From the NCBI GenBank assembly GCA_963784175.1, contig CAWAQJ010000018.1:62001-126000 (forward strand): DNA of 64,000 nucleotides. Reading direction: 5' to 3'. The DNA comes from JAIBJN01 sp963784175. GTDB taxonomy: Bacteria > Actinomycetota > Thermoleophilia > Gaiellales > Gaiellaceae. The notes below the pieces were generated by a model. It saw only the letters and a list, made by a program, of their open reading frames with translations, was not told where the DNA came from and did no database searches. How positions within the stretch are numbered: position 1 is the stretch's first letter; every line of letters starts with the position of its first letter. The position numbers and the translations under genes were made by a program. This document shows positions 48,580 through 58,084 of this stretch, piece by piece.

Positions 48580-48802
48580 ACGCCTCAGGTGGGGCGACAG
48601 GTCGGTATCATCGTTCGCGCGAGGAATGACGTCTCGCAGGCGATCAACGGGCCGACCGGGCAGGCTGCCTGGCGTTGGTGGCACAAAAGTGCACCCGCCT
48701 GTCGGTGCGCGCCTTCATAGCAAGAGCGTCGATCGCTCGTTCTCTGCGGCAGTACTGATCGGTTCGCGACCGTACGGCGGCCGCGACCGGGAAGGGAGAC
48801 GC

Positions 48803-49255
48803 ATGAGAGCGCTCGTCGTCACGTCAGTGGTGGCGCTGACGACCGCCGCGGTCGCGTCGGCCGCGACGATCATCGGCAACGACAGCGCCAACGTCATCGT
48901 CGGCTCGAAATCGGCGGACTACATCGAGGCGCGGGGCGGCAACGACCAGATCGATGCTCGCGCGGGCGCCGACGAAGTCCGCGCCGGGACCGGTGCCGAC
49001 CGGGTCTTCGGCGGCGCCGGGAACGACGAGATCATCGGAGGCGACGGAGCCGACTGGCTCTACGCCGGCTGCCCCAACGGCGGCTGCAGCGCGGGGTCGA
49101 ACGTCATCTTCGGCGGCAACGGGAACGACGTCGTCGGCGCCGACAACGGCAAGTACGACAACATCAATTGCTCCGCCGGGAGCGCAGACGTCGCCTACGT
49201 CGACTTCAACGACGACTGGACCGGCTGCGAGGTGCGCCACATCGACGGAAACTAG
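48803..49255 (+). CDS. Secreted RTX-like calcium-binding repeat protein
   Basis: A 150-residue protein from ATG 48803 (MRALVVTSVVALTTAAVASA), with a signal peptide. It consists almost entirely of hemolysin-type repeats (GNDSANVIVGSKSADYIEAR, GGNDQIDARAGADEVRAGTG, GGAGNDEIIGGDGADWLYAG) and four Cys including GCPNGGCSAG. The end reads ADVAYVDFNDDWTGCEV, a common closing segment of such repeats. It is a small extracellular calcium-binding protein, related to those at 10.6 and 17.6 kb. It is preceded by an intergenic region of about 220 bp without other features. Confidence 0.82.
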   Translation: MRALVVTSVVALTTAAVASAATIIGNDSANVIVGSKSADYIEARGGNDQIDARAGADEVRAGTGADRVFGGAGNDEIIGGDGADWLYAGCPNGGCSAGSNVIFGGNGNDVVGADNGKYDNINCSAGSADVAYVDFNDDWTGCEVRHIDGN

Positions 49256-49260
49256 GCCCT

Positions 49261-50655
49261 CTATCGCTTGACGCGGAAGAAACCCTGCGGGGCGAGCGCG
49301 GCCACGCGCCGCGTGAGCGGGTCGACGGCGCGCCCGTCGTCCTCTCGATGCTCCTTGCGCTTCACCGCGCCCCGGACGACGAACCCGCCCAGGTAGCGCA
49401 CCGGCTCCGGCGGGAACTTGCCGGCGACCCCGCGGTTCAGCCCGCTCCCCGACCATTCGTCGTCGCGCCCGAGCGCGCTCGAGGCAAGGATCTTCCCCGC
49501 GGTGAGGCTCGGCGCGACCCCGTTCCCCGAGTAGCCGACGCCGTAGACGATCGGGACTCCACCGGGCAGACGGCCGAGGATCGGCGCTCCGTCGGCGGTC
49601 CGGTCGATGGGACCTCCCCAGGCGTGCGTCACCTCGACGCCCTCTGCGAACGGGACGAGACGGACCAGGTCCCGGCGGAGGACGCTCGCGGCGCCGTTGC
49701 TCTGGGCGAAGAACTCGTCCTCCACCCGGCCGCCGAAGGCGTGCCGGTGACCGCCCTGGCCGAAGGCGATCCGGCCGTCGCTCGTGGTGCGGTAGTAGTG
49801 CACCATCAGGCGGCAGTTCGAGATCGCCTCGCCTCCCGTCCAGCCTGCTTCTTCGAGCCGCTCGGGCATCGGCGCCGTCGCGACCATGTCGCTCGAGACG
49901 GCGACGACCGCCCGCTTGAGCTCGGGCACGGACGCGAGCCAGGCGCCCGTCGCGAGCACGACCGCACCTGCCTCGACGGAGCCCGAGGGCGTGCGGACGA
50001 CGCCCCGGTCGCGATCGAGGTCGACCATGGGCGAGCCCTCGAAGATCCGGATGCCCCGCTCGAGAGCGACGCGTCGCAGCCCGCGCGCGAGCAGCGCAGG
50101 CTGGACGGTGGCAGCACCTGCCTCGAACGCGGCGCCGAGATGGACGGGCGAGCCCGTGCGGCGCTGGACCTCCTCCGCCGAGAGGAGCTCGAACGGCTCC
50201 TCGCCAGCCCTGGCGGCGGCCGCGACGGCGCCCTCCCACGAGCCGACCTGCGCCGGGGACGTCGCCGTCCAGAGCCAGCCGCCGCGCCGGTAGTGGGCGT
50301 CGATCCCTTCCCGCTCGCAGAATGCGCCGAGCTCGTCCACGGCCTGCGCGGAGATCCGCACGAGGCGGAAGGCCTCCTCCTCGCCCGTGCGCTTGATCAG
50401 CGTCTCGATCTTCGGCCACCAGGAGAGCGCGAACCCGCCGTTTCGTCCCGACGGGCCGCCGCCGCAGATGTCGGCCTCGAGGAGGACGATCGTCGCCCCC
50501 GGCTCGAGCTCGTTGATGCGGAGCGCCGTCCAGAGGCCCGTGTAGCCGCCGCCGACGATGCAGACGTCGGCGCGGATGCTTTCGAGGAGCTCCGAGGACT
50601 CGATGCCGTCCTCGGCGGCGAGCGCCTCGCGAAGCCAGAGAGAGCGGGTGGGCAC
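49261..50655 (-). CDS. FAD-dependent amine/amino-acid oxidoreductase (DAO family)
   Basis: A 464-residue flavoprotein. The dinucleotide-binding motif VCIVGGGYTGLWTALRINEL lies after about 28 leading residues. A second FAD element is ADICGGGPSGRNGGFALSWW, and the C-terminal FAD segment is VYGVGYSGNGVAPS. It resembles gamma-glutamylputrescine or glycine oxidases with a deaminating reaction giving H2O2. The substrate is not clear. The next gene upstream on the same strand encodes the histidine kinase. Confidence 0.85.
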   Translation of the reverse strand: MPTRSLWLREALAAEDGIESSELLESIRADVCIVGGGYTGLWTALRINELEPGATIVLLEADICGGGPSGRNGGFALSWWPKIETLIKRTGEEEAFRLVRISAQAVDELGAFCEREGIDAHYRRGGWLWTATSPAQVGSWEGAVAAAARAGEEPFELLSAEEVQRRTGSPVHLGAAFEAGAATVQPALLARGLRRVALERGIRIFEGSPMVDLDRDRGVVRTPSGSVEAGAVVLATGAWLASVPELKRAVVAVSSDMVATAPMPERLEEAGWTGGEAISNCRLMVHYYRTTSDGRIAFGQGGHRHAFGGRVEDEFFAQSNGAASVLRRDLVRLVPFAEGVEVTHAWGGPIDRTADGAPILGRLPGGVPIVYGVGYSGNGVAPSLTAGKILASSALGRDDEWSGSGLNRGVAGKFPPEPVRYLGGFVVRGAVKRKEHREDDGRAVDPLTRRVAALAPQGFFRVKR

Positions 50656-50665
50656 CCGCGCTAGC

Positions 50666-52507
50666 CTAAATCACGGTCTGGGCCGAGCGGTCGAGTGAAC
50701 CGGCCTGCTGCTCGGCGGTGGGCCCGGCGACCGGAAGCCGTACCCGGAACGTCGTCCCCTGACCCGCGTCGCTCGTGACCTCGATGGTGCCGCCGTGGGC
50801 ACGCACGATCGCATGGACGATCGTCAGTCCGAGGCCCGTGCCCTCGATCGCCCGCTCCTGAGCGGTCGTCGCCCGGAAGAAGCGGTCGAAGAGACGGCGC
50901 TGCTCGGCCACCGGGATGCCGATGCCGTTGTCCGAGACGGCAAGAACAAGGTCCTCCCCGGAGAGGCCCAGCGCCACGACGACGCGGCCGTCGTCCTCGG
51001 TGAACTTGACGGCGTTCGAGACGAGGTTGTCGAGCAGCTGGCCCAGGCGGGCCGGGTCGCCCGTCATCGTCGGAATCGGGTGGGAGTCGAGGCGCAGGTC
51101 GATGCCGCGCGCGTCCGCGGCCGGACGGAGGACCTCGACCGACTGGGTCGCGAGATCGCCAAGGTCGACGTCCTGGGGCTCGAGCACGAGCTTCCCGGAC
51201 TCGATCTGCGCGACCAGGAGCAGATCGCTCACGAGCCGGAGGAGCCGGTCCGCATTCCGGTCGACGACCTCGAGGAAGCGCCGGTGCTCGGGGACCAGCT
51301 CGGAGTCGTCGAGGACGAGCTCCAGGTAGCCGGTGATCGATGTCAGCGGCGTACGGAGCTCGTGGGAGACGAGCGCGACGAACTCGTCCTTCAGGCGGTC
51401 GAGCTCGCGGAGCCGGTCGTTCTGCTCCAGGAGCAGCCGCTGGGCCGCTTCGGCTTCGGCGAGCGCAGTCCGCTCGCTCTCGTGCAGGCGCCCTCGCTCC
51501 TCACTCGCTTTCTCGAGCGCGCGGACGAGCCCGTAGAGGCGCAGGAGGACGAGCAGCGGGAGAATGGCGGAGCAGACGAGGATGACGACGATGCCGTCGT
51601 TGTCCCCGGAGAGCACTTCGATCGTCAGCACGGTCGGGCCGGTCAAGGCTGCGAGCGCGAGCGCGCCAAGACGCCAGATCGTGAGCCGCTCCGTCCGCGG
51701 AGCCGGCGCCGGCGGCGCGGCCATGGACGGATGGAGCGCGGCCGCTCCGACCGAGACGTAGCAGAGCAGCCAGATGCAGTCGATCCAGGTGCCCGTGGTC
51801 TTGCCGGCGACCTCGAGGCCGAGAAAGGTGACGTCCGCGGCGATGTTGAACGTCATCCCGAGGGCAAGCAGCCAGATCGCGGGCGAGCGGCGGCCGGGCG
51901 CGAAGAGCAGGCGCACGAGCAAGGTCAGCAGGAGAACGTCCATGAGGGGGTACGCCGTCGAGAGCACCCGGTCGAGCACCGGCAGGCTGTCGTCGGCCGC
52001 GTACGGGAGCATCAGGAACGTCCAGCAGATGGCGAACGCGCCAACGGTGACGATGGCTGCGTCGAGGAAGCCCGCACGCTCCTGCCAGCGATGGGCTCCA
52101 CGGTCGCGGGCGAGGAGCAGAAGCCCCGTTGCGAGGAGCGGGTAGCCCGCGAGGTAGAAGAGGTCGGCGACGGACGGGAACGGGTCCTGCCCGAGGCCGT
52201 ACGAGTAGACGTGCCACGTGATCTCGCCCGCGACGAAAGAGGCGAAGCCGGCTGCGAGGAGGAGCCAGGGCAGAGGGCGCGCCGGACGGTGAATCCAGAC
52301 GCCGACGAGGATGGCGACGACCGACGAGCCCGCGATCACGTCGTACATGACGGCGCTCTTCAGGTTGTACGGCAGCGTCAGATAGACGGCGATCGCGAGG
52401 AGGCCCGGCACCGCATAAAACAGCGGCAGGCGGGCATTCCCCCACACAGACGTCGAGACGGTCCTCATCCAGTCATTCCATCGGCGTAGCGGCCGAATTC
52501 TTGACAA
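50666..52507 (-). CDS. Membrane-bound sensor histidine kinase, orphan
   Basis: A 613-residue protein. The N-terminal ~320 residues contain eight to nine hydrophobic helices with no recognised ligand-binding fold. A short coiled coil leads to the kinase core: DEFVALVSHELRTPLTSITG (H box), LLDNLVSNAVKF (N box), VLAVSDNGIGIPVAE (G1), GTGLGLTIVHAIVRAHGG (G2). So it is a complete histidine kinase. No response regulator gene lies in the window. The stimulus is unknown; the many helices suggest sensing inside the membrane. Confidence 0.9.
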   Translation of the reverse strand: MSRIRPLRRWNDWMRTVSTSVWGNARLPLFYAVPGLLAIAVYLTLPYNLKSAVMYDVIAGSSVVAILVGVWIHRPARPLPWLLLAAGFASFVAGEITWHVYSYGLGQDPFPSVADLFYLAGYPLLATGLLLLARDRGAHRWQERAGFLDAAIVTVGAFAICWTFLMLPYAADDSLPVLDRVLSTAYPLMDVLLLTLLVRLLFAPGRRSPAIWLLALGMTFNIAADVTFLGLEVAGKTTGTWIDCIWLLCYVSVGAAALHPSMAAPPAPAPRTERLTIWRLGALALAALTGPTVLTIEVLSGDNDGIVVILVCSAILPLLVLLRLYGLVRALEKASEERGRLHESERTALAEAEAAQRLLLEQNDRLRELDRLKDEFVALVSHELRTPLTSITGYLELVLDDSELVPEHRRFLEVVDRNADRLLRLVSDLLLVAQIESGKLVLEPQDVDLGDLATQSVEVLRPAADARGIDLRLDSHPIPTMTGDPARLGQLLDNLVSNAVKFTEDDGRVVVALGLSGEDLVLAVSDNGIGIPVAEQRRLFDRFFRATTAQERAIEGTGLGLTIVHAIVRAHGGTIEVTSDAGQGTTFRVRLPVAGPTAEQQAGSLDRSAQTVI

Positions 52508-52519
52508 CTGGAGTGATGC

Positions 52520-55500
52520 TCAGCGACCGCCAAAATGGTGCGCGGCCGGCATGGCGCCGCGCACCTCGGCGTCGTTGGCCACCCGCCGGGCCAGGGGCGC
52601 GAGCGAGGAGAGCTCCGAGACGAGCACGTTCCGGTTCCGCTCGACGCGCTCGAAGCGCCCGCGCGCGAGCAGCAGCGGCTCCCCGCGGACGAGCGCGCGG
52701 TAGCGGTCGTACACCGGCGGCGGGACGATCAGGTTCATCTGCCCGTGCTCGTCCTCGATCAGCATGAAGACGACGCCGCTCGCGGTGGCCGGGCGCTGGC
52801 GCGCGACGGCAAGCCCTGCCACCGCCACCTGTGCGCCGTGCGTCGCCTCCTCCAGGTCGGCGCTCGAGAGCACCTCGCCCGGAAGGTGCGGCCGCAGGAG
52901 CTCGAGCGGATGGAGGCCGACCGACAGGCTCGTGAGGCGATAGTCGGCGAGCATCCGCTCCCAGGGCGTCTGCTCGGCCAACTCGGGGATCTCGCTCGTC
53001 GGCTCGAGCGGGAGCGCGAGCTGCCTGCTCTCCCCGCCGTCGCCGGCGCTGACAGAGCGCGGCGCGAGCCCGAGGCGCCACAGGAGCTGCCGGCGGGGCC
53101 AGCCGAAGGAGTCGCAGCTTCCGCTGGCGACGAGCGCCTCGAGCCCGGGCCTGTCCAGCGGCGCCCGCAGCGCGAGGTCGGACACGCTCGCGAACGGCCC
53201 TCTCGCAACGCGCTCCTCCACGAGCGCGGTCGCCGGCGCCGAGCCGAGCCCCTTCACGTAGCCGATCCCCACACGCACGGCCTCCTGCTCGAGCCGGCAC
53301 TTGGCTTCGCTGCGGTTCACGTCGGGCGGCAGCACCTCCACCCCACGCCGCTGCGCGTCCCGGACGAGGCTCGCGGGCGGATAGAAGCCCATCGGCTGCG
53401 CGTTGAGGAGCGCGCAGAGGAACTCGCCGGGATAGTGATGGCGAAGCCACGCCGACTGGTAGGCGAGCAGCGCGAAAGCGGCAGCGTGCGACTTCGGGAA
53501 GCCGAAGGAGGCGAAGCCGTTGATCTTCGTGAAGACCAGCTCCGCGGTCTCCAGGTCGGCGCCGTTTGCGAGCGCGCCGTCCACGAAGCGCCGGTGGTAC
53601 GTCTCGATCGCGTCCTGGCTCCGCTTGCGGCTCATCGCGCGCCGGAGCCCCTCGGCCTCCCCGACCGTGAAGCCGGCGAGCGCCATGGAAACGTCGAGCA
53701 CCTGCTCCTGGAAGATGATCGCGCCGAGCGTCTCCTTGAGCGGCCCGGCGAGCGAGGGATGGTCGTAGGGAGGCTCGTAGGACGGGTCCTCCCGCATGCG
53801 CTGCCGCCGCTCGATGAAGGGGTGCACCGCCTTGCCCTGGATCGGCCCGGGGCGCACGAGCGCGACCTGGATCGTGAGGTCGTCGAGATTCTCGGGCCGC
53901 GTGCGCAGGAGGCTCTGCATCTGCGCGCGGCTCTCGATCTGGAAGAGGCCGACCGTGTCCGCATCCTGGATCTCCCTGTAGACGTCAGGGTCGTCGAGCG
54001 GGATGCGGGAGAGGTCGATCGGCCGGTTGCGGAGCAGCGCGATCTGCTCGACGCACTCCTCGACGGCCGAGAGCATCCCCAGCCCGAGCAGGTCGATCTT
54101 GAGGAAGCCGGCGTCGGCGCAGGAGTCCTTGTCCCACTGGCAGTTCTGGCGGCCCTCCATCGCAGCGGGCTCGACCGGGACGAGCTCGACGAGCGGGCGC
54201 GAGGAGATGACCATGCCCCCGGGGTGCTGCGATAGGTGACGCGGCAGGCCGGCGATCTCGCCGCAGAGCTCCCGAAAGGCCCGCCAGCGCGGTGAGGTGA
54301 GGCGCGCCTCCGCGCCGGGCACGAGCTCCATCTCCTTCTCCACCTTGCGCGCGTTCCAGCCGTCCGTCACGCGGGCGAGCCGCTCCAGCTCGGCCTGCGG
54401 GAGCCCGAGCGCCTTGCCCACGTCGCGGATGGCGCCGCGGGCGCGGTACGTGGCGAAGCTGGCGACGAGCGCCGAGTGCCGGCGGCCGTAGCGCTCGGTG
54501 ACGGCGACGATGAGCTTCTCGCGGATGTCCCGGGGGAAGTCGAGGTCGATGTCGGGGACGGAGGACAGCTCCCGGTTGAGGAAACGGCCGATTGCGAGGC
54601 CTGCGTCTACAGGGTCGACGTGCGAGAGGCCCGTGAGGTAGCAGACGATCGACCCGACCGAGCTGCCGCGGCCACGCCCGGGTGGGAGCAGGTGGCGCGG
54701 CGAGCCCGGGCCCCTGACCTGGGCAGCCACGTCGCGGGCGAGCTCGAGCACCTCCCAGTGGAGGAGGAAGAAGCCGGACAGGCCGAGCTCGGCGATGAGG
54801 GCAAGCTCCTCGCGCAGGCGCTGGTCCGCCCTCTCCCGCAGCTGGCGGGGCGAGTGGCGGTAGCGCTCGTCGAAGGCGCGCCGGCAGACCTCTAAGAGCT
54901 GCACGTCGGCGGGCGTCGGCCCGTCGGAGAAGTCCGGGTAGCGGTAGCCCAGCTCGTGCGTGAGGTCGAAGGTCAGCCGCTCGGCGAGCTCCGCGGCCGC
55001 CTTCACCGCGCCGGGGTCGTCCGCGAAGCGGGCGGCGGCCTCTTTCGGCGAGAGGAGGACGCTGTCGTCGTTCCCGCGCCGCTGCGGCTCGCAGCCTTCG
55101 AGCGAGGTGCGGTTCTTGACGGCGACGAGGACGTCCTGGAGGCGCGCGCGGCGCGGATGGTGGGCGTGCACGTCCCCGGTGGCCACCGTGCGCACGCCGA
55201 GGGTCTCCGCGAGCGCCCGGAGCGCAGCGTTCCGGCGGGCGTCGCCGCGCTCGTAGGGGCGCTGGAGCTCGACGTAGAAGCGGTCGCGGCCGAACGCGCG
55301 GGCGAGGCGCGCGGCAGCGTCGGGATCGCGGGCCCCCAGACCGTGCCGCGCGCAGCCCGAGAGGCAGACGAGCCCCTCCCCCTGCTCCTCCAGCAGCGCC
55401 TGGTCGAGGCGCGGGTTGAGACGCTCGTGCGCGTGCGCGGCGGTCAGAAGTCGGCAGAGGTTCGCGTACCCCTCCGGCGCCTCCACGAGGAGCGTCACGT

Positions 55501-55729
55501 GGGAGCCGTCGGCGAGGGTCACCTCCGCGCCGGTGATCGACCGGAGCCCGAGCGCCTTGGCCGCGTAGGCGAACTCGAGCGAGCCGTAGACGCCGTCGTG
55601 GTCGGTGAGCGCGAGCGCCTCGTAGCCGAGCTCGACCGCGCGCGCGGCGAGCTCCTCTGGCAGCGAGGCGCCGTCGAGGAACGAGTACGCCGAGTGGCAA
55701 TGGAGCTCGACGTATTTCGCCACGGTCAC
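52520..55729 (-). CDS. dnaE2: Error-prone DNA polymerase III alpha subunit, DnaE2
   Basis: A 1069-residue C-family polymerase with a GTG start. The N-terminal PHP domain reads YVELHCHSAYSFLDGASLPE and ALALTDHDGVYGSLEFA. Catalytic Asp are in VPDIDLDFPRDIREKLI and later segments. The C-terminal part has an OB fold (HGAQVAVAGLAVARQRPATA). It lacks the long tau-binding tail of DnaE1. Its size and the nearby imuB support DnaE2, the translesion polymerase of the mycobacterial-type mutasome, which is induced after DNA damage. No LexA box was seen near its own start. Confidence 0.9.
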   Translation of the reverse strand: MTVAKYVELHCHSAYSFLDGASLPEELAARAVELGYEALALTDHDGVYGSLEFAYAAKALGLRSITGAEVTLADGSHVTLLVEAPEGYANLCRLLTAAHAHERLNPRLDQALLEEQGEGLVCLSGCARHGLGARDPDAAARLARAFGRDRFYVELQRPYERGDARRNAALRALAETLGVRTVATGDVHAHHPRRARLQDVLVAVKNRTSLEGCEPQRRGNDDSVLLSPKEAAARFADDPGAVKAAAELAERLTFDLTHELGYRYPDFSDGPTPADVQLLEVCRRAFDERYRHSPRQLRERADQRLREELALIAELGLSGFFLLHWEVLELARDVAAQVRGPGSPRHLLPPGRGRGSSVGSIVCYLTGLSHVDPVDAGLAIGRFLNRELSSVPDIDLDFPRDIREKLIVAVTERYGRRHSALVASFATYRARGAIRDVGKALGLPQAELERLARVTDGWNARKVEKEMELVPGAEARLTSPRWRAFRELCGEIAGLPRHLSQHPGGMVISSRPLVELVPVEPAAMEGRQNCQWDKDSCADAGFLKIDLLGLGMLSAVEECVEQIALLRNRPIDLSRIPLDDPDVYREIQDADTVGLFQIESRAQMQSLLRTRPENLDDLTIQVALVRPGPIQGKAVHPFIERRQRMREDPSYEPPYDHPSLAGPLKETLGAIIFQEQVLDVSMALAGFTVGEAEGLRRAMSRKRSQDAIETYHRRFVDGALANGADLETAELVFTKINGFASFGFPKSHAAAFALLAYQSAWLRHHYPGEFLCALLNAQPMGFYPPASLVRDAQRRGVEVLPPDVNRSEAKCRLEQEAVRVGIGYVKGLGSAPATALVEERVARGPFASVSDLALRAPLDRPGLEALVASGSCDSFGWPRRQLLWRLGLAPRSVSAGDGGESRQLALPLEPTSEIPELAEQTPWERMLADYRLTSLSVGLHPLELLRPHLPGEVLSSADLEEATHGAQVAVAGLAVARQRPATASGVVFMLIEDEHGQMNLIVPPPVYDRYRALVRGEPLLLARGRFERVERNRNVLVSELSSLAPLARRVANDAEVRGAMPAAHHFGGR

Positions 55730-55833
55730 GCCACGCTTTCGTCACGGTCCGCGCGCCACGGGTGCGAATCCCGGCTGTACGCTCGAAAGCGGGTGGTGGG
55801 ACGGGGTGCCCCTAGAGTTAACCGCGGGTCGAG

Positions 55834-56682
55834 ATGACAGACACTTCCCAGGCGATCATCAGCGGGCCCGGCGAGGGCGAGCGGCTCGAGAGCGAGGACC
55901 GCGTCTACCTCGTCAAGGTCGCGCGGCCCGAGCTCTGCCTCATCGAGTACGACACCGGGCCGACCTACACGGGCGCCTCCCCCCACTTCCACGAGCGCCA
56001 CACGGATGCGTTCTTCCTCCTCGAGGGCGAGCTCGAGTTCACGCTCGGCCGCCAGACGCACCTCGGCCGCGCCGGGACGGCGGTGGTCGTGCCGCCCGGG
56101 AACGTCCACGCCTTCACGAGCCACGGCAGCGGGCGGGCCCGCTTCCTCAACATCCACGCTCCCGACTCCGGCTTCACCGACTTCCTGCGCGCGCGCACGC
56201 GAGGCGAAGACGCCTCGTTCGACAGCGTCGACGTCGACGGGCCGCAGGATCCGGGCGAGGGCACCGTCCTCGGGCCCGGTGAGGGCACGACCTTCGTTGC
56301 CGGGGCCGCGACCTCCGTCTTCAAGGCCACCCGGGAGGCGACCGCCGGCTCCTTCTCTCTCGCCGAGGTCACGATCCAGCCCGGGACGGCCGGCCCTCCG
56401 CCCCACTTCCACCGAAAGATGCTCGACTCGTTCTTCGTCCTCGAGGGAACACTGTCCGTCCGGCTCGGCGACGACGAGCTGGAGGCGCCGCCCGGCACGT
56501 ACGCCTGCGCACCGCCGGGCACCGTCCACACCTTCGCCAACCGGAGCGACGGGCCGGTGCGCTTCCTCAACCTGAACACGCCGGGCGGCTGGGAGGACTT
56601 CGTCCGCGACCTCGCCGCCGTCACGCCTGCCGAGGGCCACAGCGAGCTGTACGCCCGACACGACGTGGTGGCCGTCGACTAG
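55834..56682 (+). CDS. Bicupin protein
   Basis: A 282-residue protein made of two cupin halves, at about 45-125 and 185-265. The first half has SPHFHERHTDAFFLLEGELEF (His, His, Glu) and VPPGNVHAFTSHG (His). The second has PPHFHRKMLDSFFVLEGTLSV and APPGTVHTFANRS. So both metal sites look complete. Bicupins include oxalate decarboxylases and quercetinases; the residues do not decide. It overlaps the stop of the small DUF6504-like gene on the other strand by 4 nt. Confidence 0.85.
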   Translation: MTDTSQAIISGPGEGERLESEDRVYLVKVARPELCLIEYDTGPTYTGASPHFHERHTDAFFLLEGELEFTLGRQTHLGRAGTAVVVPPGNVHAFTSHGSGRARFLNIHAPDSGFTDFLRARTRGEDASFDSVDVDGPQDPGEGTVLGPGEGTTFVAGAATSVFKATREATAGSFSLAEVTIQPGTAGPPPHFHRKMLDSFFVLEGTLSVRLGDDELEAPPGTYACAPPGTVHTFANRSDGPVRFLNLNTPGGWEDFVRDLAAVTPAEGHSELYARHDVVAVD

Positions 56683-56903
56683 GAGGCCTGCCGGAACCAC
56701 GAGCCGCTCGCCTCGTCCCGGAAGACGACGACGTTCCGCCCCGTCTCGAGCACGACCTCGAAGTAATTCCTGCGCACCGGGTCCTCCGTCCACCAGCGGT
56801 CGGCCACGTGCCACTCGTCCCGGTGAGCGATCACGGGCACCCGGTCGACGGCAGCCGGCACGCGGCCCTCGCAGACGACCTGAACGGGCCGCGGCTCGTT
56901 CAG
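56679..56903 (-). CDS. Small ImuB-associated protein (DUF6504-like)
   Basis: A protein of about 74 residues, LNEPRPVQVVCEGRVPAAVD onward, ending GRNVVVFRDEASGSWFRQAS. The segment DRWWTEDPVRRNYFEVVLE is what I recall from the small protein often encoded directly after imuB in actinobacteria. The only start near the imuB stop is CTG at 56903, overlapping that stop (CTGA); a GTG further in would shorten it by about 14 residues. It is coupled to imuB and probably SOS-induced with it. Confidence 0.65.
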   Translation of the reverse strand: MNEPRPVQVVCEGRVPAAVDRVPVIAHRDEWHVADRWWTEDPVRRNYFEVVLETGRNVVVFRDEASGSWFRQAS

Positions 56904-58084
56904 TCGTCGCGCGGAACGAGAATGGCCCTGCTCTCGGGGATGCGGGACCACGGCGCCACCTCCACGACGGTGCAGACCGCGTCCATCCCCGCCGCTGCGC
57001 GCACCTGTCGCAACCCACCGCGCAGGCGCTCCCGCAGGCGGCTCCCACGGGGACGAACGAGCTCGGTCTGCGTCCCGACCGACTCGGTGAGCTCCCCCAG
57101 CTCGAGGCGGAGCTCCGCCGTCGGAGCAGGAAGCTCCGACAGCCTGGGTGCTAGCGCGAGCCGAAGGCGGTCGGGCTCCGCCGTCGGCTCGCGCAGCGTA
57201 AGCGAGCGCCGCCAGGAGCCTCCCCCGACGAGCTTCGCCGAGATGGCGAGCTGCCTGGGAGCCCGGCCGGCCCGCTCCGGGCGGGCGAGCAGGCGCTCGA
57301 TGAGCGCCGCCAGTGCCCGCGCGAGCGTGAGCTCGTTCGCAACCGGTTCCGGAAACGTGAGCGTCTCCACCAGCTCGGCCGGCGGACGGCGCGGCGCGAC
57401 GGAGGTGTCGCCCTCCCCCCGAGCGAGCCGCCATGCTTCCGCGCCGTCCGCACCGAGCCGATCGGCGACCGCGGTTCCGGGGAGGCGTGCCAGCTCCCCC
57501 AGGCGCTTGACGCCGAGCTCCGAAAGCTCCTCCCTGCGCTCCGGCGAGAGCGGGAGGACGTCGAGCGGGAGCGGTTCGAGGAAGAGGTGCGTCTCGCCGT
57601 CGTCGATGACGAGCGCGCGGCCGGCCGGCGCCACGGTCGCCGCGGCGAGCGCCGCGAAGCGACGGGAGGCCGCCCCTACACGGGCCCCCCACTCCGGGCC
57701 GACCGCGTCGAGCGCGCGCCGAAGCGCTTGCCCGAGACCGCCGGCGAGCCGCTCCATGCCCCAGGTCTGGAAGTAGACGCACCCCGGCTCGACAGACTCG
57801 ACTGCGAAGCCCGCCCCCTCGAGCCGCAGCAGCACCGCTTCCCACTCCTCCTCCACCCCGGCCGGGTCCTGTTCGACCAGCTCGAGGCTCGGGCACGTGG
57901 CCAGCGCCTCGGAGAGCCTCATCCCCGGACGGACGCCCGCGCGCTCGGCGGCGCCGGTGCACGAGCCGAGGAGGGCTTGCTCTCCCGGCGCCGGCGCGAG
58001 CGCCACGGGCCTGCCTGCCAGCTCGGGCCGGCGAAGCAGCGGAGCCCTGAGAGCGAAAGCCGGAATCGTGAGACAGGCGACCAT
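56900..58084 (-). CDS. imuB: Mutasome subunit ImuB (catalytically dead Y-family polymerase homologue)
   Basis: A 394-residue protein from ATG 58084 (MVACLTIPAFALRAPLLRRP). Palm residues are missing: the DxDxF position reads IPAFA, and SxDE reads SVEPGCVYFQT, as expected for ImuB, which bridges DnaE2 to the clamp. Helix-hairpin-helix sequence LGELARLPGTAVADRLGA and a Y-family little-finger-like domain follow. The start ATG comes 3 bases after a LexA-type box (see promoter). imuA/imuA' was not found in the window. Confidence 0.85.
   Translation of the reverse strand: MVACLTIPAFALRAPLLRRPELAGRPVALAPAPGEQALLGSCTGAAERAGVRPGMRLSEALATCPSLELVEQDPAGVEEEWEAVLLRLEGAGFAVESVEPGCVYFQTWGMERLAGGLGQALRRALDAVGPEWGARVGAASRRFAALAAATVAPAGRALVIDDGETHLFLEPLPLDVLPLSPERREELSELGVKRLGELARLPGTAVADRLGADGAEAWRLARGEGDTSVAPRRPPAELVETLTFPEPVANELTLARALAALIERLLARPERAGRAPRQLAISAKLVGGGSWRRSLTLREPTAEPDRLRLALAPRLSELPAPTAELRLELGELTESVGTQTELVRPRGSRLRERLRGGLRQVRAAAGMDAVCTVVEVAPWSRIPESRAILVPRDD

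Noticed and set aside
52535..54235. Long open frame antisense to dnaE2 (over 500 codons)
   Set aside because: Typical shadow frame in very GC-rich DNA; the encoded sequence is low-complexity Arg/Glu/Leu with no domain, and dnaE2 on the other strand is clear.
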